Assembly: GCA_937927775.1 (NCBI GenBank)
Contig: CALBEF010000031.1
Coordinates: 62,001 to 126,000 of the forward strand
Length of the DNA: 64,000 bases
Direction: 5' to 3'
Source: an uncultured Anaerolineae bacterium
GTDB lineage: Bacteria; Chloroflexota; Anaerolineae; J036; Brachytrichaceae
The position numbers and the translations under genes are program-made. This document shows, piece by piece, positions 34,821-43,209 of this stretch (positions are counted from its first letter, which is position 1; each line of letters begins with the position of its first letter). The notes beneath the pieces are model-generated. The model worked only from the letters and a program-made list of their open reading frames with translations, ran no database searches and was not told the origin of the DNA.

Positions 34821-35951
34821 TCAGGCGCGGGAGGATACGGGTTGCGGGGGCTGCCCCAGTTGCTTCAGGGTGCGCAGGTGGCCGGCAATGGCTGCGCGCC
34901 AGGTGGGATAGGTGAAGTACTTCACCCCGAATTCGCGGCAGGTTTCCTGCACGATCTTCGACAGCCGGGGGTAGTGGATGTGACAGATGTGCGGCATCAG
35001 GTGATGCTCGATCTGGAAGTTCAGGCCGCCGGCGTACCAGTTCAGCACTTTATTGCCCGGCGCGAAGTTCACCGTGGTCTCCACCTGATGGATGGCCCAT
35101 TCGTTTTCAACATGCAAGGGGTCGCCGGTCGGCTCCGGGAATTGCGCTTCATCCATCACGTGCGCGAGCTGGAAGATGGTCGTCAGGGCAAAGCCGATAG
35201 TCAACATGACGACGAAGAACCCGATAATCACCTGCCACCAGGGGAACACCAGCAACGGCAGGCCAAGCAGAATCGTCAGGATGGTGAGCTTGCCGCCCCA
35301 GAAGATGAAATGTTCTTTGAGGCTGAGGGGCGGATAGCGATGGTGCTCGTCAGTCTTGCCGGTGAAGTAGATCTGGAAGTCGCGGAATAACAGCCACTGC
35401 AGGCCGGCCAGACTGTACACAAACGGCACGTACAGGTGCTGGAAGCGATGCCAGGGCTTCCAGTGATCGTGCGGGCTGAAGCGCAACAGGCCGTTGGTTT
35501 CCAGATCCTCATCCAGCCCGGCGATGTTCGTGTACGTGTGATGCCAGACGTTGTGCTTCTGTCGCCAGAAGGCGCTCGAACTGCCGAGCAGCTCCATCGT
35601 CATCCCCATGATTTTGTTGACCCAGGGATGTTTTGAATAGGCGCCATGGATGGCGTCGTGCATGACGTTGAATCCCATGCCGGCTGTAGCCAGGCCAAAT
35701 GACACGCACAGGGCGACGTTGACCAGCGGATGGAACCCGCCCAGCATGATGAGCAGGTAGCTGCCCAGCCACCAGGCCATGATGATGGCGGTCTTGAGAT
35801 ACATGGCCGGCGCGTCTTTGGCTGGCAGCTTGTGCTCGGCCATGTAGGCTTCGATTCTCTGGGTGAGGGTTTTGCGGAAACCGACCTGCCCGATGAAGGG
35901 CACGGAACGAACGGGGGCGGAACTTTTCTTCACAACTGACAGTGTTGACAT
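34821..35951 (-). CDS. membrane fatty-acid (acyl-CoA/acyl-lipid) desaturase
   Basis: This 376-residue di-iron desaturase introduces a double bond into fatty acyl chains at the membrane. The three histidine boxes are complete: H98DAIH102, H133NVWHH138 and QIEHH at 313-317, the last in the front-end/linoleoyl-CoA form with Gln. Four hydrophobic helices occur in pairs (about 55-95 and 220-265). The N-terminal extension is short and no cytochrome b5 domain is present, so an external electron donor is needed. A TATAAT box lies about 38 bp upstream of the ATG on the minus strand. It may adjust membrane fluidity; regiospecificity is unknown. Confidence 0.93.
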   Translation of the reverse strand: MSTLSVVKKSSAPVRSVPFIGQVGFRKTLTQRIEAYMAEHKLPAKDAPAMYLKTAIIMAWWLGSYLLIMLGGFHPLVNVALCVSFGLATAGMGFNVMHDAIHGAYSKHPWVNKIMGMTMELLGSSSAFWRQKHNVWHHTYTNIAGLDEDLETNGLLRFSPHDHWKPWHRFQHLYVPFVYSLAGLQWLLFRDFQIYFTGKTDEHHRYPPLSLKEHFIFWGGKLTILTILLGLPLLVFPWWQVIIGFFVVMLTIGFALTTIFQLAHVMDEAQFPEPTGDPLHVENEWAIHQVETTVNFAPGNKVLNWYAGGLNFQIEHHLMPHICHIHYPRLSKIVQETCREFGVKYFTYPTWRAAIAGHLRTLKQLGQPPQPVSSRA

Positions 35952-36061
35952 GCTTTTTAATCAAACTCCATTGCTCACGGCTCGAGCGATTATAGCCGGC
36001 CATTTGGCGAGAGCGCGTTTGCGCGAAGGGAGCGCGGGGGCCTGTTTGACGGCGGCGCGAT

Positions 36062-37567
36062 TCAGTAAGCGCCGCGCGCCGACAACAGATAGGGAATTGT
36101 TTTCAGCGCAATCCTGATGTCCTGCGACAGCGACCAGTTCTCGATGTAGTAGATGTCGAGCAGGCAGGTTTCGTCAAAGGTGAGTTCGCTGCGCCCGCTG
36201 ATCTGCGACAGGCCGGTGATGCCCGGCTTGACGCGCAGCCGCTCGCGCTGCCAGTCGGTGTAGCGCGCCACTTCCTCCGGCAGGTTGGGGCGCGGGCCAA
36301 CGATGCTCATGTCGCCGCGCAGGACGTTCCAGAATTGCAGGAGTTCGTCGATGCTCAGCCGGCGGATGATGCGCCCGATCCTGGTCTGGCGAGGGTCGTT
36401 GCGCATCTTGAACAGCGGGCCATCGGCTTCGTTGTAAGCCAGCAGCTCGTTCTTGAGGGTGTCGGCGTCTGCGCGCATCGAGCGCAGTTTGTAGAGCTTG
36501 AAGCGCCGGCCATCCTGGCCGACGCGGATCTGCGAGAACACCGGCGAGCCGGGCGATTCGAGGCGCACCAGGATGGCAGTCAACAGGATAATGGGCCAGG
36601 TGATCAGCAGCACCAGCGACGCGCCGAGCAGGTCGAACAGGCGCTTGGCGATCCGGTCGCCGCGTCCTATCCTCCGCTCGTTTGTGGTCAGCAGCGGAAT
36701 GCCGCCGAAATCATCCACGTCGATGCGATTCAGATTGAGTTGCAGCAGCGATGGCGCGACATGCACGCGCACGCGATGGGACTCGCACAGGCGCATCACT
36801 TGCATGATCTTCGGCTGCGCCGACCAGGGGAGCGTGATCACCACTTCGTCCACGGCGCGCTGGCCGAGCACATCTGGCAGGCAGCCGAGTGATCCCAGAG
36901 CGAGAAACCGGCCGATGTTGGTGGCGCCGCGTTCGGGGTCGTCATCGACGAAGCCAACGCACTGGTAGCCCAGCTCGGGCCGGGCGACGATGGCGCGCAT
37001 CACGGCCCGGCCCAGTTCGCCCGCGCCAACGATCAACACGCGGGCTACACCAACCCCCTTGCGCCGCAGATGCGCCTCGATCAGGCCGCGCGCCCAGCGC
37101 GCAATGCCCAGCAGGATGATGGTGATGACGCCGGCCTGCAAAATCAGCAGCCGCGAATACGTGAGGGGGCGGAAAATGAAAATGAACGCCAGAACAATGA
37201 TGACGCCCTTGGCCGTGCCGTTGGTGATGGCGTACATCTGATCCAGCCACGATGGCGCGCGGCGGTTGGCGTATACGCCATCGAGCTGATACAGAACGAG
37301 CAGTGTCAGGGTGAATGTCAACTGGATCGGCCAGTAATCGATCAGCCGGGCTTCGAAGCCGGTCTCGCGGAACCACTGCCAGTCGTAGCGCATGACGTAG
37401 CCGATAACAAAGCTGATGTTGATCAGACAGGCGTCGATCAAGACGTTGAGAGGGCGGCTCCTGGTAAACATGCGCTGCGTCACACCGCTCCTGGCCCGGC
37501 CCCGACCGGAAGCCAGGATGCGCCGGGCTGCCGGATCAAGGCTGGCATCAGGCGATTGGTATGTCAT
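36062..37567 (-). CDS. polyprenyl glycosylphosphotransferase (exopolysaccharide priming enzyme)
   Basis: This is a protein of about 501 residues that transfers a sugar-1-phosphate from a UDP-sugar to undecaprenyl phosphate, the first step of exopolysaccharide or glycan assembly. Four to five N-terminal transmembrane helices precede a CoA-binding-like Rossmann region (ARVLIVGAGELGRAVMRAI). The C-terminal catalytic domain has KRLFDLLGASLVLL, SPGSPVFSQIRVGQDGRRFKLYKLRSM, the DELLQFWNVLRGDMSIVGPRP block and VKPGITGLSQISGRS. The start at 37567 is preferred because a 20-bp overlap with the gene upstream is plausible; 37471 is an alternative. No other exopolysaccharide genes are adjacent apart from the GNAT-like protein. 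Confidence 0.9.
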   Translation of the reverse strand: MTYQSPDASLDPAARRILASGRGRARSGVTQRMFTRSRPLNVLIDACLINISFVIGYVMRYDWQWFRETGFEARLIDYWPIQLTFTLTLLVLYQLDGVYANRRAPSWLDQMYAITNGTAKGVIIVLAFIFIFRPLTYSRLLILQAGVITIILLGIARWARGLIEAHLRRKGVGVARVLIVGAGELGRAVMRAIVARPELGYQCVGFVDDDPERGATNIGRFLALGSLGCLPDVLGQRAVDEVVITLPWSAQPKIMQVMRLCESHRVRVHVAPSLLQLNLNRIDVDDFGGIPLLTTNERRIGRGDRIAKRLFDLLGASLVLLITWPIILLTAILVRLESPGSPVFSQIRVGQDGRRFKLYKLRSMRADADTLKNELLAYNEADGPLFKMRNDPRQTRIGRIIRRLSIDELLQFWNVLRGDMSIVGPRPNLPEEVARYTDWQRERLRVKPGITGLSQISGRSELTFDETCLLDIYYIENWSLSQDIRIALKTIPYLLSARGAY

Positions 37568-38765
37568 ACACGCGGTACCTTTTGTACACCTCTCCCCCAA
37601 CCAGCTTGTTAATGCGGTTCATGTCCTCGTTTGTTTCCAGAATCCACGACATCTCGCCGCCGATGACGCCCTTGCGCAGGCCGGCCTGGAGCGTCTTGTA
37701 GATCATGACGGCGTCCATGCCGCTCGCCCGATACTCCGGCAACAGGCCGAGCAGAATCACCCGCACCGCGTTGACCATGCGGCGCCGGTGCCACAGGAAC
37801 TTGAGCAGCGTCCACCATTCCGGCGTCTTTGGATTGGGATAAGCCTTGCGCAAGGGCCGGTTGACGTTGGGCAGTGTCACCGAAAAGCCCACCGGTTCCC
37901 CGTTCACTTCCGTGACAAAGATAAAGTCCTGGTCGGCAAACTGCTTCAGGTTGGTCGCCAGGTGCTGTAATTCGTGGTCAGTCAGCGGCACGAAGCCCCA
38001 GTTTTTCTCCCACGCGCCGTTGTAGATTCTCTTGAGCTTCTCGATCTCGTTGTTGAAATCCTTGAGCACAGCGTTGCGAACGGTGAATTTGCCGCGCTTG
38101 AGCACGGCGTTGACCACGCGCTCGACCTTGCCCTGCAGCACCTTGTTCTGCGCCACGCCGATCGGCACCCACCATGCCAGCAGGTCCATTGCCTTGCGGA
38201 AACCGTATTGCTCCAGCAGGTCGATGTAGTAGCGCGGATTGTAGGTCATCAGCACCATCGGCTCGGAGTCGAAGCCCTCGATCAGCAACCCCCATTCGTC
38301 GTTGCTGCTGAGGGTGGCCGGGCCGCGCATGATCGTCATGCCGCGTTCGCGCAGCCAGTCTCGCGCCGTGTCGAGCAGCGCCCTGGCGACGGAGAAGTCG
38401 TTCACACACTCGAAGCCGCCGAAGAAGCCGGTCTTTTCCTGGTGAAACTCGTTGTGCCGGTGGTTGAGAATGGCGATGATGGTGCCGACGATTTTGCCCT
38501 CGCGCCGGGCGACGAACATGCCGGCCTCGGCATGTTCGAAGAAGGGGTTCCTGGCCGGGTCGTAGAATGCCTCCCGCTCGCTGATCAGCGGCGGCACCCA
38601 ATAGAGGTCGCCCCGGTAGATCTCCCATTGAAACTCGATGAACGCGCGGCGCTCTGCGCGAGTCCGGCACTCGACGATCTGAACGGGGAGAGAGGGCGAA
38701 GCTGCATCAGCGGGGCCGCTCGCCGTGGAATGAGTCGCAGATGTGGCGTCGGGCGATGTGTGCAT
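37548..38765 (-). CDS. GNAT-like acetyltransferase family protein
   Basis: This 405-residue soluble protein fits two GNAT-like halves. The first runs from FIEFQWEIYRGDLYWVPPLISEREAFYDPARNPFFEHAEAGMFVARREGKIVGTI to about residue 170. The second includes FADQDFIFVTEVNGEPVGFSVTLPNVN and AVMIYKTLQAGLRKGVIGGEMSWILETNEDMNRI. The layout resembles large FemAB/GNAT-type proteins that are common but uncharacterised. Acyl transfer is inferred; the substrate is unknown. The gene overlaps the glycosylphosphotransferase gene by 20 bp, so a role in envelope glycan modification is possible. TACAAT ends 7 nt before its ATG (leaderless type). Confidence 0.75.
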   Translation of the reverse strand: MHTSPDATSATHSTASGPADAASPSLPVQIVECRTRAERRAFIEFQWEIYRGDLYWVPPLISEREAFYDPARNPFFEHAEAGMFVARREGKIVGTIIAILNHRHNEFHQEKTGFFGGFECVNDFSVARALLDTARDWLRERGMTIMRGPATLSSNDEWGLLIEGFDSEPMVLMTYNPRYYIDLLEQYGFRKAMDLLAWWVPIGVAQNKVLQGKVERVVNAVLKRGKFTVRNAVLKDFNNEIEKLKRIYNGAWEKNWGFVPLTDHELQHLATNLKQFADQDFIFVTEVNGEPVGFSVTLPNVNRPLRKAYPNPKTPEWWTLLKFLWHRRRMVNAVRVILLGLLPEYRASGMDAVMIYKTLQAGLRKGVIGGEMSWILETNEDMNRINKLVGGEVYKRYRVYDIPIA

Positions 38766-38784
38766 AAGCGCAATTGTAAATCGG

Positions 38785-38814
38785 TTTCGGCGCCGGCCTG
38801 ATTCGTGATATCAT
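38785..38814 (+). promoter_or_regulatory. candidate promoter of the rpsF-ssb transcript
   Basis: TTTCGG (38785-38790), an 18-bp spacer and TATCAT (38809-38814). Transcription would begin near 38822, leaving a leader of about 160 nt before the rpsF ATG. Confidence 0.45.
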
Positions 38815-38873
38815 TAGCCTTAGCCAAGGCCAGCCGAGGCGACAGAGAAGCTTTCCGCTCCTGCGACTCACCC

Positions 38874-38927
38874 GCGGGCGCGCTGTCGAGCGTGTCCGCT
38901 TTTTTTGGCGCTTGTGGCGCGCCAAAG
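38874..38927 (+). promoter_or_regulatory. attenuator-like terminator and following hairpin in the rpsF leader
   Basis: The stem GCGGGCGCGCT/AGCGTGTCCGC (38874-38884, 38889-38899; 11 bp with two G-U pairs and a GTCG loop) is followed at once by seven T (38900-38906), a textbook intrinsic terminator placed inside the leader. A second stem, TTTGGCGC/GCGCCAAA, starts within the T-tract, so the two structures touch. Autoregulation through S6 (S6:S18) is known for rpsF leaders in other bacteria; here it is inferred. Confidence 0.6.
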
Positions 38928-38981
38928 GCCGGTGGACCAGCAGGGGCACATATACCAGGGAAAGGAGTCACTTTTCATACA

Positions 38982-39404
38982 ATGTCTCGTTACTATGAAC
39001 TGACGCTCATCATCAAGCCCGACATCGATGACGCCGGCGCGACTGCGCTCATGGAGCGCGTCTCAGGGTTCATCACCGCCGAGGGGGGCAAAATCCTCAA
39101 GTCCACCCCGTGGGGCATGCGCCGGCTGATGTATCCCATCCGCAAATTCCGCGATGGCCGCTATGTGTTCAACCTGCTGGAACTGGACGCGAAGTCGGTC
39201 AACCGCATCGAAAGCCGGCTGAAGCTGACCGAAGACATCATTCGCTATCTCTTCATCCGCGCCGACGACGACCTCGATGTGTCGCGGTTACTGGACACGC
39301 CTCCGGTCGCCGAGGCCGAGACTATGGCCGTGGCCGCGCCGGATGCGATCGCGCCTGTGGATGCGGGCGAGCCGGCGCCATCAGAATCGCCGGCAACTGC
39401 GTGA
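38982..39404 (+). CDS. rpsF: 30S ribosomal protein S6
   Basis: This 140-residue S6 contacts S18 and 16S rRNA in the platform of the small subunit. The start at 38982 has AAAGGAG upstream and gives MSRYYELTLIIKPDID. The core holds GGKILKSTPWGMRRLMYPIRKFRDGRYVFNLLELDAKSVNRIE and EDIIRYLFIR. The C-terminal 40 residues form an Ala/Pro/Glu-rich acidic tail, longer than in E. coli but usual in other phyla. It is followed by ssb; the usual third gene, rpsR, is absent. Confidence 0.97.
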   Translation: MSRYYELTLIIKPDIDDAGATALMERVSGFITAEGGKILKSTPWGMRRLMYPIRKFRDGRYVFNLLELDAKSVNRIESRLKLTEDIIRYLFIRADDDLDVSRLLDTPPVAEAETMAVAAPDAIAPVDAGEPAPSESPATA

Positions 39405-39487
39405 CGGGCGCCTGACGCGCCATCATCGAAGGACGCAACCGGTCTATTGGGGCCAGCCTGCGCCCACGATGCAATTGGGAGAACACC

Positions 39488-39901
39488 GTGCGCGGTCTGA
39501 ACAAGGTTTTGATCATCGGGCAACTGGGACGCGATCCTGAACTGCGATACACGCCCGGCGGCAAGGCCGTGACTTCGTTCGCCGTCGAAACCCGGCGATC
39601 CTGGGTCACCCCCGAAGGCGAGCGCCGCGAGGACAGTGAGTGGTTCAACGTGGTTGCCTGGGGCAGCCTTGCTGAGATCTGCAAACAACATCTGACGCGC
39701 GGCCAGCAGGTCTATATCGAGGGGCGTCTCCAGACGCGAGGATGGGAAGACGCAGACGGCAAGCGACATTACCGCACGGAAATTGTCGCCAATGAGATGA
39801 TTCTGCTGGGCGAGCGCCGGACGCATGCCGCCCACGATGACTTCAATCAGTACGATGAAGACGGCGGGGGCGGCAACGGTGAAGAGACTTTCCCGTTCTA
39901 G
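39488..39901 (+). CDS. ssb: single-stranded DNA-binding protein
   Basis: This 137-residue SSB has a GTG start with GGGAG upstream. The OB-fold (1-110) has NKVLIIGQLGRDPELRYTPGGKAVTSFAVETRRSW, EWFNVVAWGSLAEICKQHLTRGQQVYIEGRL and TEIVANEMILLG. The tail is acidic and glycine-rich and ends EETFPF, matching the conserved xxxxPF tip that recruits repair and replication partners. The rpsF-ssb order is the ancestral arrangement. It coats single-stranded DNA in replication and repair. Confidence 0.96.
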   Translation: MRGLNKVLIIGQLGRDPELRYTPGGKAVTSFAVETRRSWVTPEGERREDSEWFNVVAWGSLAEICKQHLTRGQQVYIEGRLQTRGWEDADGKRHYRTEIVANEMILLGERRTHAAHDDFNQYDEDGGGGNGEETFPF

Positions 39902-39961
39902 GCGCGCCGGCAGCCGGTCTTTCGTTGTGGGATCACTCACCTCAAAACACTCCAACACGCC

Positions 39962-41278
39962 ATGCCTTATAAGCCCAGGGTTTCCCAGTCCAACATCTCT
40001 GATCTTGTGCAGGCGCGTGATTCGCGCTACCAGCGCGAGCGCAGAATCCGCAAAGCTGTGGTGATCGGCGTTCTGGCCGTCACCATTCTGGTGGCGCTGC
40101 TCATCGCCGCATTCGTGATCCAGGAGTATGTCGTTAATCCCGGCCGCGCGGTTGCCACCGTGGGCGGTCAGCCCATCACGGTATCGCAGACGCAGTCGCG
40201 GATGAGAATTGAGCTGGCGCAGGCCACATTCAACTACAGCCAGGTGATCCAGCAGATTCAGGCGGCGCAACAACAGAACAGGGAGGGGAGCAATGATTTC
40301 CTCATCCAGTTCTATCAGCAGCAACTTCAGCAGATTGCCCGTGGCATCGACACCGCGCAGATTGCCAATGCTGCTCTGGATTCGCTAATCGAGGATCAGT
40401 TGATCCGGCAGGAAGCGCAGCAGCGCGGCATCGTCGTGTCGCCGGCGGAAGTGCAGGAGGAGATCGAGCGCCAGAATGGCTTTTTCCGCGCCACCCTGAC
40501 GCCATTCCCCACCTACACGCCCGCTCCAACCCCGACGCCGTCTCCTGCGCCCACAGACACAGCCGGCCTCACGGAAACAGCCGCTGTCGCGCCGGTGGAA
40601 GCGCCGACCCTTGCGCCGCCGGCTCAACCAACCTCGATCAGTCAGGCCGACCTCGACCAGATCAAACAACGCGGGCGCGAGTTCTACGTGTCGATGGGCT
40701 ATCCTGAATCCCAGTTCGAGCAGGCGTATGAGATCGGTTTGTTGGCCCAGCGCCTGCAGGAAGCCATCGGCAGCGAAGTGCCGACGCGCACGATGCACTA
40801 CCAGTTCAGCTACATTCGCTTCAACACAGTCGAGTCGGCCACGCAGGGCCTGCAGGAACTGACTTCGGGCGCCATCACATTCGACGCGCTGATCAGCCAG
40901 ACAAATGCCATTACCCAGCCGGCGGTGGTCGGTTCCGGCGGCGCGCGCGACTGGCGCAGCGCCACTGCCGTCGAACAGGAATTCGGCGTCGATGTGCTGG
41001 GGGCGCTGGACACGGCTACTCTGAATCAGCCCTCGCCGGTAGTGACCTCCAGCCTGGGCGGGGCTTACCTGTTGCTACCCACCGGACGCCAAATCCGCGA
41101 CCGCGCCGAGAGCGAGTTGAGAGCGGCCCGGCAGCAGGCTTACAACGACTGGCTGCGCAACGCCAAAAACGACCCGGCCCGTGTGCAACGCCTGATAGAG
41201 CCGGCGACAATCGTGCCGGCTGCCGTCCGAAACGCGATCGAGCAGTTCCGGCGGGCCAACCTGTCGGGCGCGCAGTAA
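39962..41278 (+). CDS. membrane-anchored SurA/PpiC-like foldase
   Basis: This 438-residue protein has a single N-terminal transmembrane helix (about 33-55) after a basic cytoplasmic tail. The outer part begins with a SurA N-domain pattern (VATVGGQPITVSQTQSRMRIELAQ, ALDSLIEDQLIRQEAQQRGIVVSPAEVQEEIE). A Pro/Thr/Ala-rich insert (about 180-222) is followed by a rotamase-like domain (RTMHYQFSYIRFNTVESATQGLQELTSGAITFDALI). It probably helps exported proteins fold at the outer face of the membrane. The PPIase domain is divergent, so catalysis is uncertain. It follows ssb by 60 bp. Confidence 0.85.
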   Translation: MPYKPRVSQSNISDLVQARDSRYQRERRIRKAVVIGVLAVTILVALLIAAFVIQEYVVNPGRAVATVGGQPITVSQTQSRMRIELAQATFNYSQVIQQIQAAQQQNREGSNDFLIQFYQQQLQQIARGIDTAQIANAALDSLIEDQLIRQEAQQRGIVVSPAEVQEEIERQNGFFRATLTPFPTYTPAPTPTPSPAPTDTAGLTETAAVAPVEAPTLAPPAQPTSISQADLDQIKQRGREFYVSMGYPESQFEQAYEIGLLAQRLQEAIGSEVPTRTMHYQFSYIRFNTVESATQGLQELTSGAITFDALISQTNAITQPAVVGSGGARDWRSATAVEQEFGVDVLGALDTATLNQPSPVVTSSLGGAYLLLPTGRQIRDRAESELRAARQQAYNDWLRNAKNDPARVQRLIEPATIVPAAVRNAIEQFRRANLSGAQ

Positions 41279-41325
41279 ATGCGGATTGGGATTTCTGTCG
41301 CCCGATATTCCAATGTTCCGGCGTC

Positions 41326-41354
41326 TTGCCCAAACCTGACCGGTCGGGTATCAT
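41326..41354 (+). promoter_or_regulatory. candidate promoter of the ATP synthase genes
   Basis: TTGCCC (41326-41331), a 17-bp spacer and TATCAT (41349-41354) lie about 90 bp before the atpA ATG. The spacing is ideal and both hexamers are close to consensus. Confidence 0.6.
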
Positions 41355-41444
41355 GCCGGTCTGTGATACATGGAGCAAACTTGTTGGACGCCGGCTGAGC
41401 GCTGAGGGGTGTCCGGCAGTTGACCACACTGCGGAGGATATGGA

Positions 41445-43151
41445 ATGATTCGTTCGGATTCGCCCGCGAGCGGCATAGACCTGAGCAGCATCGCTGAAGC
41501 GCTGCGCGCGCAGATTGACCAATTTGCCCCGGCACTGGAAGCCGTAGACGTTGGCACGGTTGTCGAAATCGGCGATGGCATTGCCCGTTGCAGCGGCCTG
41601 AAGAACGTGCAGGCTTCCGAATTGGTGGAGTTCACCAGAAGCGGCAAGCTGGGCATGGCGCTGAACCTGGAGCCGGATGAAGTCGGCGTGATCGTCATGG
41701 GCGATTACCAGGACATCGAAGAAGGCGACACCGTGCGCTCCACCGGGCGGATCATCTCCGTGCCGGTTGGAGAGGCGCTGATCGGCCGTGTGGTCGACCC
41801 GCTGGGCCGGCCCCTGGACGGCAAAGGGCCGATCAACACCACAAAGTTTCGTCCGCTCGAGCGCATCGCCCCCGGCGTTGTCAAGCGCGCCAACGTGGAT
41901 ACGCCGGTGCAGACCGGCATCAAGGCCATCGACGCTCTGATCCCGATCGGACGCGGCCAGCGCGAACTGATCATCGGCGACCGCAGCACCGGCAAAACCG
42001 CCGTCTGTGTGGATACCATCATCAACCAGAAGGGCAAAGGCATGGTGTGCATCTACGTGGCGATTGGCCAGAAGCTGGCCCAGATCGCGCGCGTGGTCGC
42101 CACACTGGAAAAGAACGGCGCAATGGATTACACCATCGTCGTCGTGGCTGCCGCCTCCGATGCCGCCGCACTGCAATACATCGCCCCATACGCCGGCGCG
42201 GCGATGGGCGAGGAAGTGATGGAGAGCGGCGTGACCGTGCAGGGCCAGATTGTGAACGACGCGCTGTGCGTGTACGACGACCTGACCAAGCACGCCTACG
42301 CCTATCGTCAGGTGTCGCTGCTGTTGCGCCGCCCGCCGGCCCGCGAAGCCTATCCCGGCGACATCTTCTATCTGCACTCGCGCCTGCTCGAGCGCGCTGC
42401 CCGCCTGGCGCCCGAATTCGTCATCCGCAGGCAGGAGGACTCGTCGGAGTGGGGCAATGGCGAAAGCGTCAACGGCAAAATCTACACCGACGCCCTGGGC
42501 GAAGAACAGGCCAAACACGACCTGAAGGCGCTCGGTGAGGGGCACAAGCTGGTGCGCAATCCGCGATCGGGTGGCTCCCTGACCGCGCTGCCGATTATCG
42601 AAACCCAGTTGGGCGACATCTCCGCCTACGTGCCCACCAACGTCATCTCGATCACCGACGGGCAGTTGTTCCTGGAGACCGACCTCTTCAACGCCGGCAT
42701 CCGGCCGGCCATCAGCGTTGGCCTCAGCGTCAGCCGCGTGGGTGGCGACGCGCAGACGCGCGCCATGAAACAGGTGGCCGGCCGGCTCAAGCTCGAACTG
42801 TCACAGTTCCGCGAATTGCAGGCATTCGCCAGCTTTGGCAGCGACCTGGACAAGACAACCCAGGCCACCCTGGATCGCGGCCGTCGGCTGACCGAGATGC
42901 TCAAGCAACGGCAGTACGAGCCGCGCACATTGGCCGCCGAAGTGACCGCCCTCTTCGCGGTGACAAACGGCTACCTGGACAAGATTCCGGTCAGCCGCGT
43001 GGTTGCCTGGGAGGAAGCCTTCATCAAGTATATGGAGACGACCTACCCGGACATCAACAAGACGATCATGGACGAGAAGCGCCTGAGCGACGACACCATC
43101 GCCAAACTGCGCCTGGCCGTCGAAGCGTTCAACCGGAGCTGGTCCGGCTGA
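41445..43151 (+). CDS. atpA: F-type ATP synthase subunit alpha
   Basis: This 568-residue F1 alpha subunit has the usual blocks: [17 protein letters not shown], Walker [41 protein letters not shown] and [32 protein letters not shown]. It is about 60 residues longer than typical alpha (~505). The extra length is mostly an insertion at about residues 327-375 ([20 protein letters not shown]...), directly before the GGSLTALP nucleotide-interface block. Such an insertion would lie on the surface near the catalytic interface. It is the first F1 gene here; no F0 or delta gene precedes it. Confidence 0.97.
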   Translation: MIRSDSPASGIDLSSIAEALRAQIDQFAPALEAVDVGTVVEIGDGIARCSGLKNVQASELVEFTRSGKLGMALNLEPDEVGVIVMGDYQDIEEGDTVRSTGRIISVPVGEALIGRVVDPLGRPLDGKGPINTTKFRPLERIAPGVVKRANVDTPVQTGIKAIDALIPIGRGQRELIIGDRSTGKTAVCVDTIINQKGKGMVCIYVAIGQKLAQIARVVATLEKNGAMDYTIVVVAAASDAAALQYIAPYAGAAMGEEVMESGVTVQGQIVNDALCVYDDLTKHAYAYRQVSLLLRRPPAREAYPGDIFYLHSRLLERAARLAPEFVIRRQEDSSEWGNGESVNGKIYTDALGEEQAKHDLKALGEGHKLVRNPRSGGSLTALPIIETQLGDISAYVPTNVISITDGQLFLETDLFNAGIRPAISVGLSVSRVGGDAQTRAMKQVAGRLKLELSQFRELQAFASFGSDLDKTTQATLDRGRRLTEMLKQRQYEPRTLAAEVTALFAVTNGYLDKIPVSRVVAWEEAFIKYMETTYPDINKTIMDEKRLSDDTIAKLRLAVEAFNRSWSG

Positions 43152-43209
43152 GGTCAGAACGCCGGCTATCCGGCCCGGCGACACTGACAAGCGAGGATTT
43201 TCACCGCTC

